DNA of 64,000 nucleotides. It comes from Pseudocercospora fijiensis CIRAD86. Its lineage: Eukaryota; Ascomycota; Dothideomycetes; Mycosphaerellales; Mycosphaerellaceae. Below, piece after piece: positions 10,560 through 22,275 of this stretch. How positions within the stretch are numbered: position 1 is the first letter of the stretch; each line of letters starts with the position of its first letter. A program made the position numbers and the translations under genes. The stretch spans positions 712,599-776,598 of the forward strand of contig NW_006921544.1 of NCBI RefSeq assembly GCF_000340215.1. The letters are read 5' to 3'. The notes beneath the pieces were generated by a model that saw only the letters and a program-made list of their open reading frames with translations, did no database searches and was not told the DNA's origin.

Positions 10560-12850
10560 TATAGCATTTTATTTTAACTGTTTTATAATAACCGGATAAG
10601 CTCTAGCGAAAGCGAGTATTACAAATTAGCGGAATCCTCTAAATCCGATAACCCCCCTAATCCTAGTAAAGAGGAAATTAGGCGACGACCGGTTGTTATA
10701 AGCGCTATTAACCTAGGAGAGGCTATTAGGCCCTCTACGTCCGAGGTACTCTATAATATTATTATAAAGATAATCGAGAAGTAGACTAAGGTTGTCCGTT
10801 AGAATAGGCGTCGCCTATCCGAGCTAGGAAGCGGTAGAAACCCTTTATTCGAAGGATAGAACGCTATAGTATATATAGAGCGCTTTAAGAACGCCTTAGT
10901 CGAGTACGAGCTCGATAAGGAGTCGGACTAGGACAAGGCCCGGTCCCTTACGAGGACTACTATTACTAAGCTTTACCGAACCCTTAGAACCCTAGTTAGC
11001 TACCTAGAAAAGGACGACAAGTCTAATACCGACTAGGAGGCCTTTAAGTAGGCCTTTCTAAGGGGGTAGCGGGAGCGCGATAGCCCTCGTATTAAAGGCA
11101 GTCGCGCGTAGCTCGAGGCCCTCTAGTTAACGAGGCGTACTAAGGATAACGACCTAAAGGAGTATATCCGCGAATTTGTTAAGTTAGCGGATAGTATCGA
11201 CTAGAAGGACCTCGAGAATTCCTAAAGAACGAGGCTACTCCTTTAGGGATTATAGTAGCCTATAGCCTAGCGTATCTTCCGTCGCTATAAGCTTAGCGAG
11301 GCCGATCCTAATAGCCTTAGGAAGTATAAGGAGGTCCTAGAGTATATTAAGGCCGATATCGATAGCTCCGCCGATACGAGGAAGTTTATCTATAGCGAAG
11401 ATAGGAATAACCTAGTATAGGTTAGGAGCGATTCCTTAGGAATTAATAAGGGACCTAAGTTCCTTCCTAAATCGTAAAGCGGTCCTAAGACCGTAACCCC
11501 TACTATTACTAAATACTCTTAGGACGTAGCGGACTTAGCTAAATCCCTAGCCTAGCTTAACCTTAATACGAAAGTATTATAGCGAGTTAGGGAGGTTATT
11601 AATACTACTATACTAAGGGAGGTGCTACTAGTATACTAGTTCCCCGACCCTAATTACCCTAAAGTACCGCTAGTTAATATCTACGCTATACGGAAGATCT
11701 ATTCTAACTTAGATAGCAAGTGCTAGATATACGGCGGTTTTAAATATATCTAATCGGACTAACCTATCTAGAAGGAGCTTCTTAATAGGAAGCTCGTTAT
11801 ATAAGTAAATAGCCGGTTCTACTATACCGATACCGGCGATAAAATCGACTTCGAATAGGATCGTAAAGTACTAAAGCTACCTTAACTTAGGACCCTTCTA
11901 GAGAAGAAGTATAGCGGTAAGATCGAGTTCGAGGAGACTAGAAATAGTACCCTTACCGCTATAACTAAACGAGAAACTTAGAAGGTTAGGGCAAAGTAGG
12001 TCGAGGAGCGAAGTAGTAATAGTACTCCTAAGGCCGTTAAGGTTAACTTTGTTTCCTAGGACTCGGACTTAGTCGCTAACGCTTACGCGGTTACTAATAA
12101 TAGCCTAGATACCTATACTACTACGAGGTTATAGACCTAGTCCTAAAGTAAGGGTAAGGGCCTATAGAATCCTTCTCGCCCTAGTATAGTAGCCCCTACT
12201 AGGATACTTAAGAATAAGGCAGCCGATAAGGCTAGATAATAGCGAGAGATAACCGCTAAAACTAAGACTCTCTAGATAGCTAAAGACCGAGCTGCCCGAG
12301 CTAGTACCACGTCTACCGGGAGCTTAGCTATTCTAGAGATACTAGATACTCTAGAGGTCGATATAGAGGATACTACTACCCGTATTAGTAGTACCCTAGG
12401 CCTAGCTAACCTACTAGCCTATAAGCGGAAGTTAGCGGATCTAAAGAGCTTTCGCTTTAATAGGTATATAAGGAAGTGTAGCACTAGCTCTACTAACTCC
12501 TTCGATATAAAGGTAAACGCTCTCTTCTAGGCTTTATAGTTCCTAGACCTTAAGTCTAACGTGTCTATAGGCGAGCTACTAGTATACGGTTTGCCTACTA
12601 ACCTATTCTAGAGCCGAATCCTTAACGATACTACCTTAATAAAAGACCTCGTAGCCCTCCGAAGGAAATAGGGACGAGAAGACTATATTAATATCTCCTT
12701 CCTATAGTTTCTCCCGGAGTTCTTAAATAGTGCCTTAGAGCTAGTAGAAGACGAATTAGTAATCCTTTAGGACTAAGAGGATATCGATAATACTAACGAA
12801 GAGGAGGTTAAGGAGATAGGCCGAGGTAATAATACCTCGGAGCCTTTCTT
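10560..12850 (+). pseudogene. Gypsy-A Gag relic
   Basis: Gag forms the particle in which a Ty3/Gypsy retrotransposon is reverse transcribed. The frame over about 10,740-12,850 is charged and helical, as expected of a capsid (for example VYIERFKNALVEYELDKES near 10,870). At about 11,717-11,755 a CCHC-like knuckle is half preserved: C-x2-(C lost)-x4-(H lost); the last cysteine is not obvious. A long region rich in Ser/Thr/Lys follows before the protease. Stops are TAG/TAA. The sequence just upstream (10,500-10,560) keeps several CA dinucleotides and may belong to the leader or LTR, but I could not place an LTR boundary. Confidence 0.65.
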
Positions 12851-12939
12851 ACTTTAAGTAAAGGCTATCTGATTTACTAGCTAATAAATCGGTCGAGTAG
12901 TACCTCCTCGACCTAAGGAACTTTACTCTATCCCTAATA

Positions 12940-14870
12940 ATATAGACCTTTCCGTAGTTACCCGTACCTTCGCCGTCGTTCCCGCTATCTATATTAAGGT
13001 TACTATCGGGAGCTATAGTTAGAAGAAGCTAGCAATGCTTAATAATAGTTCGGAGTTACTTATTATAAGTAAGCTTTAGGCTAAATAGCTTAAGCTACTA
13101 ATAAATAGAGACGTCTCCCTAGGTATATAGGGAGTAAATAGGGAAGTTTAAGTAGTAAGTACCTACTCTAATATTATAGTAGATGCCTTCGGTATATAGT
13201 TTGCCTTTACCTTCTAGATTGCCGCTAACCTAAATACGCTAATTATTCTAGGTCGACTATAGTCTCGTATAGTACGAGGCGTCTAGCGTAACTACGACGA
13301 TAGCTCCTAGGAGGGAACTATCGCTAACTAGAAGCGCAACCTTTTACTAGTTTTATCGGTAATACTAGCTACAAGTCGTATAAGGACATTCTAGCTACCT
13401 TAAAACGGGCTTCGGGAAACTATAGGGCGCGGTTATAAGACCGGCAATCTACGCTAAAAGTTAGTATAGCTTAAATAGGTTATATCTAGAAGTACGCCGA
13501 TCCGTACGTTAAGGCAAGTTTCTAGGTTCTATACTAAGGAGGCGAATACTCGAGGTAATAGCGAGTATAATAATATAACGACGACTACCTAGTACGCAAG
13601 TCTCGGTAATAATACTATTATATATATCCTCGCTAGAGGTAGATACTACCTCCGATCTACCCGAATCCGAACTAACTAATTAGAGCGCGGGTCTAATACT
13701 ACCCCCGGGGTATTATTACGAATTAAATATTTTTACCGGCATTATAAATTAGGACTACTAGCTATATACCTACCGACTTAAGGAGACTTCTAATAAAGTA
13801 TACGCGCTATGTAACGGAGACCTTGTATTCGGGGTATCTACGAAGTCGCGAACAACTAGCTAAGAGGTCGTAGGGGCAGAGTGTTTAAATAGGGATCCGG
13901 AGGTGCCAAGGCTCGGCACGGGCCGAGCCGGCTTTTACATGTTTGCTTGCTTATAAAGGGCTCGCCCGTAACACGCTAGTTTATTACGCTAATCTCCGAG
14001 CCTAGCGTTAAAGAGGAAGGGCTCCGATATTACGAGCGATTAGTATATATACCCTATATAAGAGGTTAGCTAATAAGATTAAGCCCGTAAAGGGGAGTAT
14101 ATATATTACCGATATGTCTAATTCTAGCGGAAATCCTAACTAGCGACAAAAGTACCTTAACCGAGAAGCGATATTAATACCTAGGGATAGTCTATATAAC
14201 TAGAGATATATTACTAAAAAGTTCTCTACTATTCCTAGGGAGTTAAGGCTAATATAGGAGAGGCTCGTAAAAATCAAACCTAGTATAGAGCTTTCGGATC
14301 TTAAGCTTAACCTGCTTTACGAGCTTCTATATAACCGCGAAGCCGTATTAGTATACGACTTCACTTACCTAGATAGGATTATCCCGGAGGTTGCCCCTCC
14401 GTAGAGGATCCGAACGATCGAATATAAGCCCTAGGCCTAGCTAGGTTTTAAACTAAACCTAAGCCTACGAAGTATAGTTAAAGATATAATACGATAGCGT
14501 ATAAAGGCCGGCATCTTAGAGCCTTCCTATGCCTCGTATCGTAATCTATACTTCCTAGTTTAGAAGAAGATAGCTCCTAGGGAACTAAAGAAGTACCGAC
14601 TAATTAACGCTACTTAAAAGTTTAATATAGTTACGATTAGAGATACTAACCTTCCCCTAGAGAGTAATAGGTTCTTAGAAGCCTTCGCTAATTGTATAGT
14701 AGCCTTACTAGTTAATATATTCTCGGGCTACGACTAGATACCTCTCTACCCTAATAGTAGAGACCTAACTAGTTTCAAAACGCCTCTTAGACTATATCGA
14801 TAAACTTACCTTCTCTATAAGGCGACTAACTTAGTAGCCTAGTTCGTACGTTTTCTAAACTAAGTCCTCG
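12940..14870 (+). pseudogene. Gypsy-A protease and N-terminal reverse transcriptase relic
   Basis: This continues Gypsy-A pol. The retropepsin-like site reads ML-N-N-S-SEL at about 13,034-13,054, consistent with an ancestral LLDSGSEL. After a linker, RT appears: REVAPP-like EVAPP near 14,390, a GILEPSYASYRN block near 14,512, KKYRLINA at 14,588-14,611, and SGYDQIPL with SRDLTSFKTPL at about 14,727-14,790. The frame ends after FVRFLN near 14,866. The YxDD half of the RT lies 12 kb away at 26,840 on the same strand, so this gene was split by later insertions. Residues are altered only by RIP-type changes (for example D to N, H to Y). Confidence 0.82.
13855..13990. other. Unmutated GC-rich patch with a perfect hairpin
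   Basis: Inside the RIP-mutated Gypsy-A linker, about 130 bp keep CA and TG (catg, cacg, gtgcc). The patch contains ggctcggc-acgg-gccgagcc, an 8-bp perfect GC stem with a 4-base loop at about 13,910-13,930, followed by cttttacatgtttgcttgc. It may be a short insertion made after RIP, or a locally spared piece. A GC hairpin near an end is also a Helitron 3' feature, but no diagnostic end follows clearly. Confidence 0.5.
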
Positions 14871-14879
14871 CGGCTTATT

Positions 14880-15310
14880 AGTAGCTTGCTACTAATCTAA
14901 GGACCGCGCCTACGCGCGCGAAATTCTAAGTAGTCCGCTAAGACCGGAATAATTAGCTAAGAATTTTTATAGACCCGATTATACTATTAAAGTTAACGTA
15001 GAATTTAACTTACCGCGCGTTACTAGAGGCACCGTACGCCCTAGAAATAATCCTACGCTAAAGCTTACGTAGAATTTAACTTACCCCGCGTTTCTTCGGG
15101 TACGGCGGGTAGTAGAAGGAATACCGCGTTAAAGTTAACGTATACTTTAACGTACCTAAACGGTAGACCCTTCGGAATAAGCTACCGACCTAATAAAAGT
15201 TTTACGTAGAATTAAACTTGCCTTAATAAAGGTTCTATGTAAAATTTAATTAACCTTATATAACCTATCGACCTAATAAAAGTTTTACTTAAAATTCGAC
15301 GAACTAACCT
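14880..15310. repeat. Degenerate 60-75 bp imperfect repeats
   Basis: Variants of taaagttaacgtagaattta recur at about 14,990, 15,058, 15,132, 15,197, 15,227 and 15,270, interspersed with accgcgcg-type GC blocks. No reading frame is visible. This stretch lies at the left junction of the DNA that interrupts Gypsy-A RT and leads into the satellite block. Confidence 0.55.
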
Positions 15311-16012
15311 ACTATAAATTCGAAGGTCGTCGATTTCTATAAAAATTTTACGTTCTATAGAACCGACTTGCGCGCTTCTAATAGTGCGATTTTATTAAAA
15401 TCGGATTGATATTTATTAAGATATTAACCGCAGAAGTAGGAGCTAACACTAGCTAATACTAGCTAACACTAGCTAATACTAGCTAATACTAGCTAATACT
15501 AGCTAATACTGGCTAATACTGGCTAATATTAGTTAATACTAAGTGCGAAGGTCGTCGATTTCTATTAGAATTTTACGTTATATAGAACCTACCCGCGCGC
15601 TTCTAACGGTACGATTTTTATTAGAATCGGATTAATATTTATTAAGATATTAACCGCCGAAGTAGGAGCTAACACTAGCTAATACTAGCTAATACTAGCT
15701 AATACTAGCTAATACTAGCTAATACTAGCTAATACTAAATTCGAAGGTCGTCGATTTCTATAAAAATCTTACGTTCTATAGAACCGACCTGCGCGCTTCT
15801 AACGGTATAATTCTTATTAAAATCGAATTAATATTTATTAAGATATTAACCGCCGAAGTAGGAGCTAATACTAGCTAATACTAGCGAACACTAGCTAATA
15901 CTAGCTAATACTAAATTCGAAGGTCGTCGATTTCTATTAAATAGAACCGACCCGCGCGCTTTTAACGGTACGATTTTTATTAAAATTGGCTTAATATTTA
16001 TTAAGATATATA
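15311..16012 (+). repeat. Satellite block with internal 10-bp minisatellite, left copy
   Basis: Four monomers start with (a)attcgaaggtcgtcgattt at about 15,315, 15,541, 15,737 and 15,913 (226, 196, 176 bp, the last partial). Each holds a conserved half (cgcgcttctaacggta, then ttaagatattaaccgc) and a variable run of the decamer gctaatacta, ten units in the first monomer and fewer in later ones. Monomer length differences are due to decamer number. The same satellite in the same orientation recurs at 25,600-26,300, so the two blocks flank the Helitron. Confidence 0.92.
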
Positions 16013-17935
16013 GAGGATACCTCGTGTTCTATAGCTATCTAGTCTAGGGGCGCTCCTATGTAATAGTATATATAGTACTAAGTATTAGCCTAATCGGGGT
16101 GCGATAGTAAGGCTCTAGGGCGTCTAGTAGGTATATCGACTTTTTTTATACTAGATATATTATTTTCGCTAAGTCTACGAGTTGCGCGCGTTTTAAGAGC
16201 GCTCGCGAGGTAGGTTCGCCCCCGAATTTAGGGTTTCCTATATAAAAGTAGCCGGCTAGCGGACCTACTTTAGGAGCGGAACCGCCTTATATAGAAATCG
16301 TATCCTAGTATATTCGGAGTATATATATAGGAGAGTAGTATCTAAAGTCTTAACTCTTATAACTACTTACCCTACCCTACTAAGGAGTATACCTTTAAAA
16401 GCCCCTCCGCTAAGGGAAACTAGGTAATACTTTACGATAGCTTCTACGTAAATGTTAGATTAAAGTTAACTAAATTAGAAATATTCGAGGTATAAATCGT
16501 ACTATCTGTAGGCTAATTTTAAACGGCGAGGCCGTCTACTAGCTTATAAGACCTACGTATAATACCGCGATAAACTAGCTACTACTAGACGACGGTCTCG
16601 GCGCTCGCCTAGCCCTATAATCGAGGGTAAGGGCCCTAATCGGTACTGACGTAGCCGAGAAGAGACTTCTTAAGAGCGGGAATAAAGGAGGGCTATCGCT
16701 CGAGAAGAGCGCGTAAATCGGGCGCTACGGTCTACTAGGGCCCCTCTACTTACTCGAGACGTTAAGTCTTTTATTTATAGTAGTTATAGGGAATGCTAGG
16801 TAGTTAATTCGACACTCTATTCGTATTGTTCTAATCCCGGTGTCTCTACTCTAGCTACCGAGCTTAAATAGTATAAACGAGGCTCCTACTTTACTACTCG
16901 GTTTAACTTTCGAGCCGATAGTCTTAAGTTTAAGTACTACCGCGAGTACGGCGTATTTCTAAACCTAATCCTAAGCTCTAGTAGGGCTTCTACCGCCTCG
17001 AGAAGTCGGATCAATCGGCGTTCCCTTAATAATAACCGGGAATAAGGTTAAGTACTAGGAGAAGGATTCGAAGGAGATCTTAGTATTAAGAATGCCGAAA
17101 CTTTTAGTTAACGTCGTACGAGACCCGCCCTCTCTACGACTAACTTTAAACGCTATATCCGCTCTAGTCGGAAAGTAGATTCTTTATCTTCGGGATAGTA
17201 TCGGGTATATCCCCGCCGATAGTTAGATCTTAAGGTAGATAGTACTACGGGGGCTTATACTTCCTACCTACGGGCTATAAAGTCTAATCCCTCTCGGATT
17301 CCGCCGTTTTCTTAGGCAAATAATATAGATCCCGGCGAGATACTAGACTATCTCCCTCGGCTAAGCGATATAGAATAGCTCTTAATCGCTAGAGTCTATA
17401 CTATCGTTAATATATTTACTATCCGAGGCTAGTAGTATAAGTATCGCGGACACGTAGCTTACTTTCTTCGCGATTTACTACTAGTTTATAGGAAACTACC
17501 TCGCCTACCTATTAAGGTAGATATACTTTTACTTAGGCCTCCGAATCTAAATACTAATAAGATTATATCCTTTAATCGCGAATTTCGCGTTCGTCGAGAG
17601 TATATTAGAGTATAGTTAGAGTATTTAAAAGATAATTATCCCGGATACTTAGATATCGAAATCGACCTTAGCCTACTATCCTAGCTCCCGTAAGATAATA
17701 GCGTACTAGACTAGATCGAAACCGAGGTAATAGAATCCGAGGATACTACTAGTAACTAGCCGTAGTATCTAGATACTACCGGTAAGGATAAGGAATTTTC
17801 TATTAAAACCGGCGCAATTCCGCACTTAGGATAGACCCGAAATCCCTATTAAACCTTCTTAGATAACTTAGAGTATACGGAAGGTTCGAGATAAGAGGAC
17901 GGTTCTAGTACTAAAGTCTATCGGGGGGGCCCCTA
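16013..17935 (+). pseudogene. Helitron N-terminal part (upstream of Rep)
   Basis: The coding frame is recognisable at about 17,390-17,700: a RGxQYKYRGH-like block, then LRDL, LPRLPIKVDILLLR and FRVRREYIRV, the order seen in the N-terminal domain of fungal Helitron Rep-helicase proteins. It ends near LSLLSQLPQDN-like codons. Upstream (16,013-16,900) is non-coding Helitron leader or unidentified sequence. The frame stops being followable near 17,935, where a minus-strand Gypsy fragment begins. The Rep domain resumes at about 21,300 on the same strand. Confidence 0.75.
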
Positions 17936-17939
17936 GTAG

Positions 17940-20900
17940 AGTCCGGCTAAAGTCGTTAGGGAGCCCCTGCTATAGAGTTAATATTAACGCAATCTCTTAA
18001 GGACTATCCGGATATACTTATTATACTCTTTAGGGTTCTCGGAATAGATTAATATATTATCTAAGTAGACTACGCAGATACGGTTAACTAATCCTATAAG
18101 GGCTTAATTAATATATAACTAGAAAGTAGTAGGGGTATTAGCTAGTCTAAACGGTATAACGACGTACTCGAATAGTCTATAGCGAGTCTTAAAAGCCGTC
18201 TTCTATTTATCTCCCTCGCGAATACGAAGGCGGTAGTAGGTATCTTTAAGGTCTAATTTAGAGAAGATCTTAGCTTTGCTAAGCCGATCGAGAAGCTTAC
18301 TAATGAGTAGTAATAGATACCGGTAGTTAATAGTAATCTTATTAAGACTACAGTAGTCGATATATAGACGAACGCTACTATCCTTCTTTAGGACAAAGAG
18401 GATAAGCGCGCCGTATAGGGACTTAGTAGGCCGGATCTAGCCTTTAGCTAGAGCCTAATTAATATATTCGCGGAGTGTCTTTAATTCGTCCTACGAGAGG
18501 TTATAAATAGGCAATTACGGAGGAACTTTACCTACTTCCAATTCGATAGTATAATCGTACTAAGAATACTAAGAAATAATGCTAGCAAGGTCGGTATTAA
18601 AGACGTTAATATAGTTTTTAAATGCTTCGGGTACTTCTTAATAAACTTCGGCGGCAGCGATAATAGTATACTAATAGACGGAGCCGGGAAGCGAAGCTAA
18701 TTTAGGGTAAGGATCGTAAAGGGTTTTAAATCTAGAATAAGTAATAAGTGCTCCGATCTACTAACGATCTTATTAACTATAATCGATAGTAGTAGGATTA
18801 CGGTTACCTCCTCCTCAGGCGGAGAGGGTTATAAGGGCCTCTACTACCGGGGTATAGAGGTAGTCTAGAGGTACCTCCGAGGCACTAGCGACGTTAGAAC
18901 CGTTATAGGGTGATTTTTCGTTAGTAGTTTCTAGTCTAACAATATACCGGCTATCTTTAAGCTAAAAAGCAGCCGACCTGTTAGCGATTGCTATAAGGAC
19001 GCGACGAATAGAATTATTCGCGAGGGCCTCGTAGGAGTCTCCGAGGGGCTTATTAGGCGCCTTAAAGTAGTCCTCCGGGTCCCCGGTAATCGGGTTCTAG
19101 ATAAATGTTCCCTTTCGGAAAGAGATAAGAGGGTTAGCATTAGCGAGCTAGTCCTATCCTAAAACTATATCGTATCCGGTAAAGGTTCTAGCCTAAAAGG
19201 TTTAAGGGATAGTACGCTCGATACCCGTCTTATCCTTTACCGTCGGAGAGAGGGAGTAAGCCTTATAGATCGTTATACGATTATTGTCGAGGAAAGTAAC
19301 TTTCGGAGGGACTAGATCTAGCGGTACTAGGTCTAGGACTTTCGCTATATACTAGGAGATAAGGTTAATTTAGGCACTATAATCGATTAGTGCCTTAAGG
19401 GTACGCGTAAGGCCCTTATAAGGCACCTCGACGTTAACGATAATACGTCGTTCTCTTTCTCTAGTATCGGGCCCTAGTCGTAGTAAGGAAAGGGAAGCGA
19501 CTAGGGCTTCGTGTTTTCCGAACCGGGAGAGGCTTAGCTATCTCCGGCGGAGGAATTAGAGGTTAGGTTTGTTAATCCGCCCTAGGCTTAGCCTCGGCTA
19601 TAGTTTCTAAACTAACCCCGACCGCTACCTCTACCCCTAGGGCCCCTTAGAGGTGCCTACGAGGTACTAGGAGGGGTGTTAGTTCTAGAACTAGATATCT
19701 ACTTAGAAGACCCGCTAGGATTGCGAGTATTCTTAGCGGTATCTTTCTTCTTTATAGACTCCGAGTCTTTAATACGGTATGCCTCGTTAAAGAGATTATT
19801 AACGGTCTAAAACGAGATTAGCTTATTAATGCGGATAATCTCTACTTAGATATCCTTTAGAAGCTTAGTATTATAGAAGTCGATACGTATAGTTTTATAC
19901 GATCTATCCTTAGGAAAACTATACTCGATTTAGCTTTCGACCTTCTTTATATAGGCGTAGAACTTTATTACCGGTTAATTAGCGTAATATATAGTACCCT
20001 AGTAGGATATAGCATTCTCGGCTCGTTATATAGCCGGAGGCCTAATAGTATCTTTAATAAGCTCTTTATACTCGGACTATCTAAACTTAGTATAGTTATC
20101 TATATACAATTAGACACGTCGTTTAACGGTAGTAGTAATCTCTACTAGTTTAATCTTGCTAGTCGCCTATAGAGTACGTCGGGTACCTTCTCGATCGGTG
20201 TAATTTGTATAGAAAAAGCGAGCCTCGTATACTTAGGCCTACTTAAGAAAAGCTTAGTTGTTTATAGTAAGAAGCTCGGGAGGATCTTTCTTAAAGAGCT
20301 TAATTAAGGGGTCTCTTAGAGGCCCTAGAGGTACCTACGAGGTGCCGGCGGGACCTACGGTCTCGTCGACGGTCTCTACTCTCTTCCTTTTAATAGCAAT
20401 CTTACTCTTAAAGGAGGTAAGGAGATCTACGAGGGTTTTACGCTTCTAAACGTAAGCGTCGAAGGCTTAGCCTTCTATTTCCTCTAGTAGTAAGGCATCG
20501 AGGGAATTAATAAGTCGAGAAACTCGATTAATATTATTCTTTGCCGTCTACTAGGCATTAGCCCGAGGGTTTAGGTCCTAGTTTTCTTCTTTAGGACCGG
20601 ATTCCGTACGGCTACTTATACGGGAGCTGCGAGGTCCCTTTAAGGCACTTATAGTATCGCCCGGAGTAGTATCGTTATCTTCCTTATTATCGTCCTAAAG
20701 TTAGTCTTTAGGTCCGGTAGGGAATGTTTGTTCTTCTACTAGAGGGTTAATATTAGGACCTTTTCCCTTAGATAACGATACGCCGGTTCCGCCGGTAGCC
20801 TTACCGCTTCCTTTAGAGAGTATAGTACTAATAAGTAGGTAGTACTACGTTAGGAGTAGGTACGTTAGTTAGAGGTACTTTCGGGTAGCTTAGAGGCACC

Positions 20901-21250
20901 TCGAAGGGGCCTAGTAGGTACCGACGACGTAGGTACTACTACTTAGAGGTCGTACTTAGTACGGCTATACTCCTAAGGAGGATTTAGAGGCGATATTCTA
21001 TAAGGAAGTAGTATATAGGGAGTATTAATACGAGTAAACAGTAGTCTTAGCATTTAACGATATCGCCTAAGGAACGAACGATTCTCGAGATAGGAATAGG
21101 CGCCTTATCCTATAGTACTAAGAGTTAGGTAACTCGGGGTTACTAGCGAGGCACCTCTAGGGTACCTTATAGGTACCTAGTAAGAGTCTCGGCGGTATAG
21201 AAGGGCATTCCCTTATAGTAGACGCGGTAGAAGTATAAGTTTTAAAGACT
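17940..21250 (-). mobile_element. Gypsy-C fragment (RT, protease, Gag) inside the Helitron
   Basis: On the minus strand, read from high to low coordinates: a Gag-like region (about 20,950-19,550); a retropepsin active site ALID-Y-S-A at 19,374-19,394 (ancestral ALIDSGA or similar, catalytic Asp intact); RT blocks at about 18,900-18,100; and the polymerase motif YLDN-ILIYS at about 18,042-18,075 (ancestral YLDD). The element ends at about 17,940, just past the YxDD box, so the RT thumb, RNase H, integrase and an LTR on that side are missing. No matching LTRs were found on either edge. A GC-rich motif of the type gaggtgcctacgaggtac recurs here (near 18,850, 19,650, 20,325, 20,880, 21,150). Confidence 0.78.
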
Positions 21251-21299
21251 ATATTTAAGCCCTACTACTCTACCGCGATAGTCGCTTCGGTTCCTATTC

Positions 21300-22275
21300 G
21301 AGCTAGCGGTATACGGTATTTAATATTTACTATCGTAGCCTAACCCGGTATTAGTCGATATATCTTACTCGTAGTCTCGAGGTTACTAGTAGTCTTATAA
21401 AGGAGTAGCTTAGAGAGGCCCTAACTAATCCGGATTCCCCCGATTCTAAGTCGATACTCGATACTATTACTAGATACGGGCGGTCTCTAATTAGTATAAG
21501 GCCGTATATAGGTATCCGGCGTTAGGAGCTAGAGGCGATAGTTCGCTCTCTAGGGTATCCGGCGCTTTTCGGGACTTGTAGTCCTACCGATCTTTAATAG
21601 GACTATTTACTACGATTAAGTCTATTCTATAACGAGTAGAAGAACGGTAGTTAGGCCGATTCTATCTAGCTAGCGAGAGAGTTCCTTAAGGATTATCCGT
21701 ATATCGTTATCGATCTATTTAAGCGCCGGTTAAAAGTCTTATTTAAGACTATCCTAGAGCCTAAATTTAGGGTATCTAACTCGTAGATTCGTTTTAAGTT
21801 TTATAGGAGAGGTAGTATTTACGCGCACTTTTTTCTTTAGATAGATTAACTTCTATCGATTAGTATTACTACTTCCGAGGGTTGTAGAGACCTTACTCGG
21901 CGTTAGGGGGTTTATATTGTTACTATAAATCCTAATACTAGATAGTAGGGTACTCCTCTAGGACGTAGTACGATAAGTTCGGATACGTCGGAGATAGAGA
22001 ATAATCTAGAGTTTCTATCGCATCTTATTAATCGACTTTAGCGGTACTCGTATAATAACTATTATCTCCGTCGTAAGAAGGGACAAGATCCGTAAGATAC
22101 GACTAGATACTACCGGTTTTACTTTCTACGTACTATCCTAGAGAGCGCCGAGGTTTCTAATCGATATAACGATAAGTTCTATATATATATTGCTAAGTAT
22201 AACGATTACAATCTTAATTACTTTTATCCGCTCTTAACGATAGCTTAGAGGGCGAATACCGATATTACGCCGTAT
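21300..22275 (+). pseudogene. Helitron Rep (HUH nuclease) domain relic
   Basis: The Rep domain of rolling-circle Helitrons nicks and rejoins DNA. The frame shows YIGIRRQELEA-like and PALFGT blocks near 21,510-21,575, DLFKRRLKVLFK at about 21,713-21,750, then RGSIYAHFF at about 21,808-21,838. The last is the HUH motif RGS-H-x-H, its first His read as Tyr after RIP (cac to tac). Beyond it, FLRTILESAEVSNR (about 22,128) and CTNIK-type codons near 22,270 lead into the linker before the helicase. This part sits directly after the Gypsy-C insertion. Confidence 0.85.

Noticed and set aside
20258..20449. 63-codon plus-strand ORF
   Set aside because: Lies antisense to the Gag part of Gypsy-C, shows no motif and is explained as a shadow frame.
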